Positions 37,670 through 40,274 of a DNA stretch of 40,274 nt are shown one piece after another. Numbering within the stretch: position 1 is the first letter of the stretch; the number at the start of each line of letters is the position of its first letter. Source of the stretch: Achromobacter dolens (GTDB lineage Bacteria; Pseudomonadota; Gammaproteobacteria; Burkholderiales; Burkholderiaceae_B); contig NZ_CADIJW010000050.1 in NCBI RefSeq assembly GCF_902859745.1, positions 1-40,274 of the forward strand, in the 5' to 3' direction. Below the pieces are notes generated by a model that worked only from the letters and a program-made list of their open reading frames with translations, ran no database searches and was not told where the DNA came from. Position numbers and translations under genes: made by a program.

Positions 37670-37984
37670 GGCGGCTGTCGGATGAAGCCGCAATATTAAC
37701 TCGGGGACAGTAAGCTGGCCTAAAACCGCGCGAGGGCCGCGCGGGAAAAAGTGTCCTGATGTGACCGCGGACGCCGCATAAAAGTGACCGGTTGGACACG
37801 TTTTTTCGAACGAAAATGTGTCCCCGTTTTTATCGCAAAACCCCATTTGATTTCGTCCAGTGTCCCTATATTTCAAGGGAATTCCCGGATGCGGAGGCCG
37901 CTTTGCGGACGCTACCATCCGCCCCATGCGTAAAGCCCAACCCGGCCTTGCGTTCGGCTTCGCAACACCCCTACGGAGATCAAG
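37670..37984. promoter_or_regulatory. Divergent ftsE/aapJ regulatory region with GTGTCC repeats and a palindrome
   Basis: This 315-base spacer has no gene. GTGTCC occurs at 37751, 37818 and 37860, and inverted as GGACAC at 37794. The inverted pair 37794-37823 forms a nearly perfect 30-base palindrome (GGACAC, T-run, TCGAACGA, A-run, GTGTCC). GGGAATTCCC (37877-37886) is another palindrome, and TATATT at 37867-37872 could be a -10 for aapJ. The region resembles a regulated amino-acid-uptake promoter, but no specific regulator can be named. CGGAGATC is the aapJ ribosome site. Confidence 0.5.
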
Positions 37985-39001
37985 ATGAAAGTACTGAAAC
38001 TCGCTGCCATTGGCACCGCCCTGTTCGCTGCGTCCGCGGCTGCCAATGCGGGTGCGACCTTCGATAACGTCAAGAAGAAAGGGTTTGTCCAATGCGGCGT
38101 TTCGACCGGCATTCCGGGATTCTCGATCGCGGACAGCAAGGGTGAGTACAAGGGCCTGGACGTGGATCTGTGCCGCGCCGTCGCCGCTACCATGTTCGGC
38201 GACGCCAGCAAGTTCAAGGTCACGCCGCTGAACACGCAGCAGCGTTTCACCGCCCTGCAATCGGGCGAAGTGGACGTGCTGACCCGCAACACCACCGTCA
38301 CGCTGACGCGCGACACCACCCTGGGCCTGATCGGCGTGGGCGTGAACTACTACGACAGCCAGGGCGTCATGGTCTCGAAGGACCTGAACGTCAAGAGCGC
38401 CAAGGAACTGAACGGCGCCACCATCTGCGTGCAGCCGGGCACCACCACCGAGCTGAACCTGGCCGACTGGTTCCGTGGCCAGAAGATCGAATTCAAGCCC
38501 GTCGTGATCGACAAGTACGACGAAATCATCCGCGCCTTCTCGGCCGGCCGTTGCGATGCCTTCACGACCGACAAGTCGCAGTTGGCCTCGACCCGCACCA
38601 CGCTGGAGAATCCGGACAAGTACATCATCCTGCCGGAAGACTTCTCCAAGGAGCCGCTGGGCCCCATGGTGCGCCAGGGCGACGAGCAATGGTTCAACGT
38701 GATCCGCTGGTCGCTGAACGCGATGCTGGAAGCCGAGGAATACGGCATCACGTCCAAGAACGTCGATGAAATGACCAAGAGCACCAATCCCAACATCCAG
38801 CGCATCCTGGGCGTGACCCCGGGCATGGGCAAGAACCTGGGCGTGGACGACAAGTGGGCCTACAACATCATCAAGCAGGTCGGCAACTACGGTGAAAGCT
38901 TCGAAGCCACGCTCGGCAAGAGCAGCGCGATGAAGCTGGAGCGCGGCCTGAACGCCAGCTACAAGCAAGGTGGCTTGATGTACGGCTGGCCGGTGCGCTA
39001 A
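37985..39001 (+). CDS. aapJ: General L-amino acid ABC transporter substrate-binding protein AapJ
   Basis: This 338-residue periplasmic binding protein has a signal peptide (MKVLKLAAIGTALFAASAAANA). A family-3 solute-binding domain of the AapJ/BztA type follows: TFDNVKKKGFVQCGVSTGIPGFSIADSKGEYKGLDVDLCRAVAAT, NTQQRFTALQSGEVDVLTRNTT, and the late YNIIKQVGNYGESFEATLG. AapJ delivers a broad range of L-amino acids to AapQ-AapM-AapP. Its size (about 340) sets AapJ apart from smaller GlnH-type proteins. The aapQ-like gene follows after 127 bases that contain two strong hairpins. Confidence 0.93.
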   Translation: MKVLKLAAIGTALFAASAAANAGATFDNVKKKGFVQCGVSTGIPGFSIADSKGEYKGLDVDLCRAVAATMFGDASKFKVTPLNTQQRFTALQSGEVDVLTRNTTVTLTRDTTLGLIGVGVNYYDSQGVMVSKDLNVKSAKELNGATICVQPGTTTELNLADWFRGQKIEFKPVVIDKYDEIIRAFSAGRCDAFTTDKSQLASTRTTLENPDKYIILPEDFSKEPLGPMVRQGDEQWFNVIRWSLNAMLEAEEYGITSKNVDEMTKSTNPNIQRILGVTPGMGKNLGVDDKWAYNIIKQVGNYGESFEATLGKSSAMKLERGLNASYKQGGLMYGWPVR

Positions 39002-39014
39002 CACACGGCTGCCC

Positions 39015-39061
39015 GGCATGGCGCCAGTATGGCGCCATGCCTAGCCCGCCTTCGAGCGGGC
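39015..39061 (+). terminator. Two tandem hairpins between aapJ and aapQ
   Basis: GGCATGGCGCCA-GTA-TGGCGCCATGCC (39015-39041) is a perfect 12-bp stem. GCCCGC-CTTCGA-GCGGGC (39044-39061) follows 2 bases later. There is no T-run. Such structures after binding-protein genes commonly stabilise that part of the mRNA or partly terminate, so that the binding protein is made in excess over the permeases. Confidence 0.7.
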
Positions 39062-39128
39062 GGCAGGAGTGGACGGCGCGGGCCGCAAGGCCCCCGCTGC
39101 CCGGTGTCCGACTTCTGTAGATTCATTC

Positions 39129-40274
39129 ATGACGACTTCAAATAAAAACGCCCCGATTTCGGCACCCCCCCGGCGTCTGAACTGGAACGATCCCGGCGTG
39201 CGCGCCGTGGTCTATCAAGTGATCGCACTGGCCGCCGTCGCGCTGGCGGTGTGGTTCCTGGTTTCAAACACGCTTCACAACCTGTCCGTGCGCAACATCG
39301 CCACGGGCTTCGGTTTCCTGCAACGCGAGGCCGGTTTTGCCATCGGTGAAACGCCCATCGCCTACACCCCCGCCGACACTTATGGCCGCGCCATCTGGGT
39401 GGGTCTGCTCAACACGCTGCGCGTGGCCGTGCTCGGCATCGTGCTGGCGACCATCCTCGGCACGCTGATCGGCGTCGGCCGGCTGTCCAAGAACTGGCTC
39501 GTGGCCAAGATCACCTCGGTCTACGTCGAAGTGATGCGCAACGTGCCGCTGCTGCTGCAGTTGTTCTTCTGGTATGCGCTGATCACCGAGAACATGCCGG
39601 GTCCGCGCCAGGCGCACAACCCGCTGCCGGGCGTGTTCATCTCCAACCGCGGCCTCAAGGTGCCGGCGCTGGAAGGCAACTCGCTCGACTGGATGCTGGC
39701 CGGCCTGGGCCTGGCCATCGTCGCCATCCTGTTCCTGGGCCACTGGGGCAAGAAGCGCCAGGAAGCCACCGGCCACGTGTTCCCGCTGGGCCGCGCCGCC
39801 ATCGGCCTGTTGATCGGCCTGCCGGTGATCGGCTGGCTGGTCAGCGGCGCTTCGTTGACGCTGGACATGCCGGAGCTGAAGGGCTTCAACTTCAGCGGCG
39901 GCCTGACGCTGTCGCCGGAGTTTGCCGCGCTGCTGGCGGGCCTGGTGATCTACACCTCGGCCTTCATCGCCGAAGTGGTGCGCTCGGGCATCCAGGCGGT
40001 CAACAATGGCCAATGGGAAGCGGCCGGGGCCCTGGGCCTGCGCCGCAAGCAGGTGCTGCGCCTGGTGGTGCTGCCGCAGGCGCTGCGCGTGATCATCCCG
40101 CCGATGACCAGCCAGTTCCTCAACCTCACCAAGAACAGCTCGCTGGCCGTGGCCATCGGCTACCCGGACATCGTGTCGGTGGTCAACACCACGCTGAACC
40201 AGACCGGGCAGGCCATCGAGGGCATTCTCATCATCATGGGCGCGTACCTCACGGTCAGCCTGTCGATCTCGATC
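39129..40274 (+). CDS. aapQ: General L-amino acid ABC transporter permease AapQ, 3'-truncated
   Basis: The frame runs from the ATG at 39129 (MTTSNKNAPISAPPRRLNWN) through 382 codons to the window edge without a stop. It has the AapQ/BztB layout: a first membrane segment (VIALAAVALAVWFLVSN), a large periplasmic part with GFGFLQREAGFAIGE and TYGRAIWVGLLNTLRVAV, a further long insertion between core helices (MPGPRQAHNPLPGVFISNRGLKVPALEGN), and the cytoplasmic EAA loop (SAFIAEVVRSGIQAVNNGQWEAAGALGLRRKQVLRLVVLPQALR). It is close to its expected end, since the family is about 390-400 residues. AapM and AapP probably follow outside the window. It lies 127 bases after aapJ, beyond the hairpins. Confidence 0.93.
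   Translation, partial: MTTSNKNAPISAPPRRLNWNDPGVRAVVYQVIALAAVALAVWFLVSNTLHNLSVRNIATGFGFLQREAGFAIGETPIAYTPADTYGRAIWVGLLNTLRVAVLGIVLATILGTLIGVGRLSKNWLVAKITSVYVEVMRNVPLLLQLFFWYALITENMPGPRQAHNPLPGVFISNRGLKVPALEGNSLDWMLAGLGLAIVAILFLGHWGKKRQEATGHVFPLGRAAIGLLIGLPVIGWLVSGASLTLDMPELKGFNFSGGLTLSPEFAALLAGLVIYTSAFIAEVVRSGIQAVNNGQWEAAGALGLRRKQVLRLVVLPQALRVIIPPMTSQFLNLTKNSSLAVAIGYPDIVSVVNTTLNQTGQAIEGILIIMGAYLTVSLSISI

Noticed and set aside
37790-37815. Possible sigma-54 promoter (TTGGACACG...TTTTTCG) before aapJ
   Set aside because: An extra base breaks the GG-N10-GC spacing and the -12 GC is missing.
37670-39019. The upstream extension of the ftsE frame (about 450 codons)
   Set aside because: It is antisense to aapJ and its promoter. 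FtsE has its standard N-terminus at 37669.

Overview
The window is GC-rich chromosomal DNA with tightly packed genes. It most resembles an Alcaligenaceae betaproteobacterium (Achromobacter/Bordetella type). I infer this from protein flavour and gene order (Tim44-like protein, ubiJ, ubiB; a long cobalamin-dependent metH; a fused indolepyruvate oxidoreductase; FtsEX; an Aap-type amino-acid ABC system), not from a database search. I see no phage, plasmid, insertion sequence, CRISPR array, tRNA or rRNA. Two genes run off the ends: the Tim44-like protein at the left and an AapQ-like permease at the right.

Layout. 1-3167: ubiquinone block (Tim44-like, ubiJ, ubiB). 3348-6870: a diiron ferritin-like protein, the heptose adenylyltransferase rfaE2, then on the minus strand a TolC-family outer-membrane protein and a divergent isoaspartate-methyltransferase-like protein. 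7114-8762 (minus): thiD and thiG, overlapping by 4 bp. 8968-12300 (minus): a vitamin B12 uptake unit, made of a cobalamin riboswitch, a TonB-dependent receptor and a BtuF-like binding protein. B12-dependent metH (plus) is divergent from it. 16311-25115 (plus): a sugar-acid operon with a multi-copy operator, an FCD-type GntR regulator, two paralogous family-3 binding proteins, an L-idonate/L-gulonate 5-dehydrogenase-like enzyme, two ABC permeases, an ABC ATPase, a D-mannonate dehydratase and a fructuronate-reductase-like enzyme. 25129-27598: an amidase divergent from a MmyB-like regulator. 27599-27964: a gene-free stretch with a large nested inverted repeat. 27965-32823: mutY divergent from a 1203-residue fused indolepyruvate ferredoxin oxidoreductase. 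32917-34854: an M24-family peptidase-like protein divergent from a GlxA-type AraC regulator. 34869-37669 (minus): cheD with a repetitive tail, then ftsE-ftsX. 37985-40274 (plus): aapJ and the start of aapQ.

The most interesting unit is the 16.3-25.1 kb operon. Its three enzymes form a plausible chain from L-gulonate (or a related hexonate) through D-fructuronate and D-mannonate to 2-keto-3-deoxygluconate. The uptake system encoded with them is a polar-amino-acid-type ABC importer, with two tandem paralogous binding proteins and an ATPase carrying an Ala/Thr pentapeptide-repeat extension. Other points worth a second look are the CheD tail repeats, the 31-bp perfect inverted repeat at 27.6-27.8 kb, the riboswitch-controlled B12 receptor next to metH, and a palindrome upstream of aapJ.
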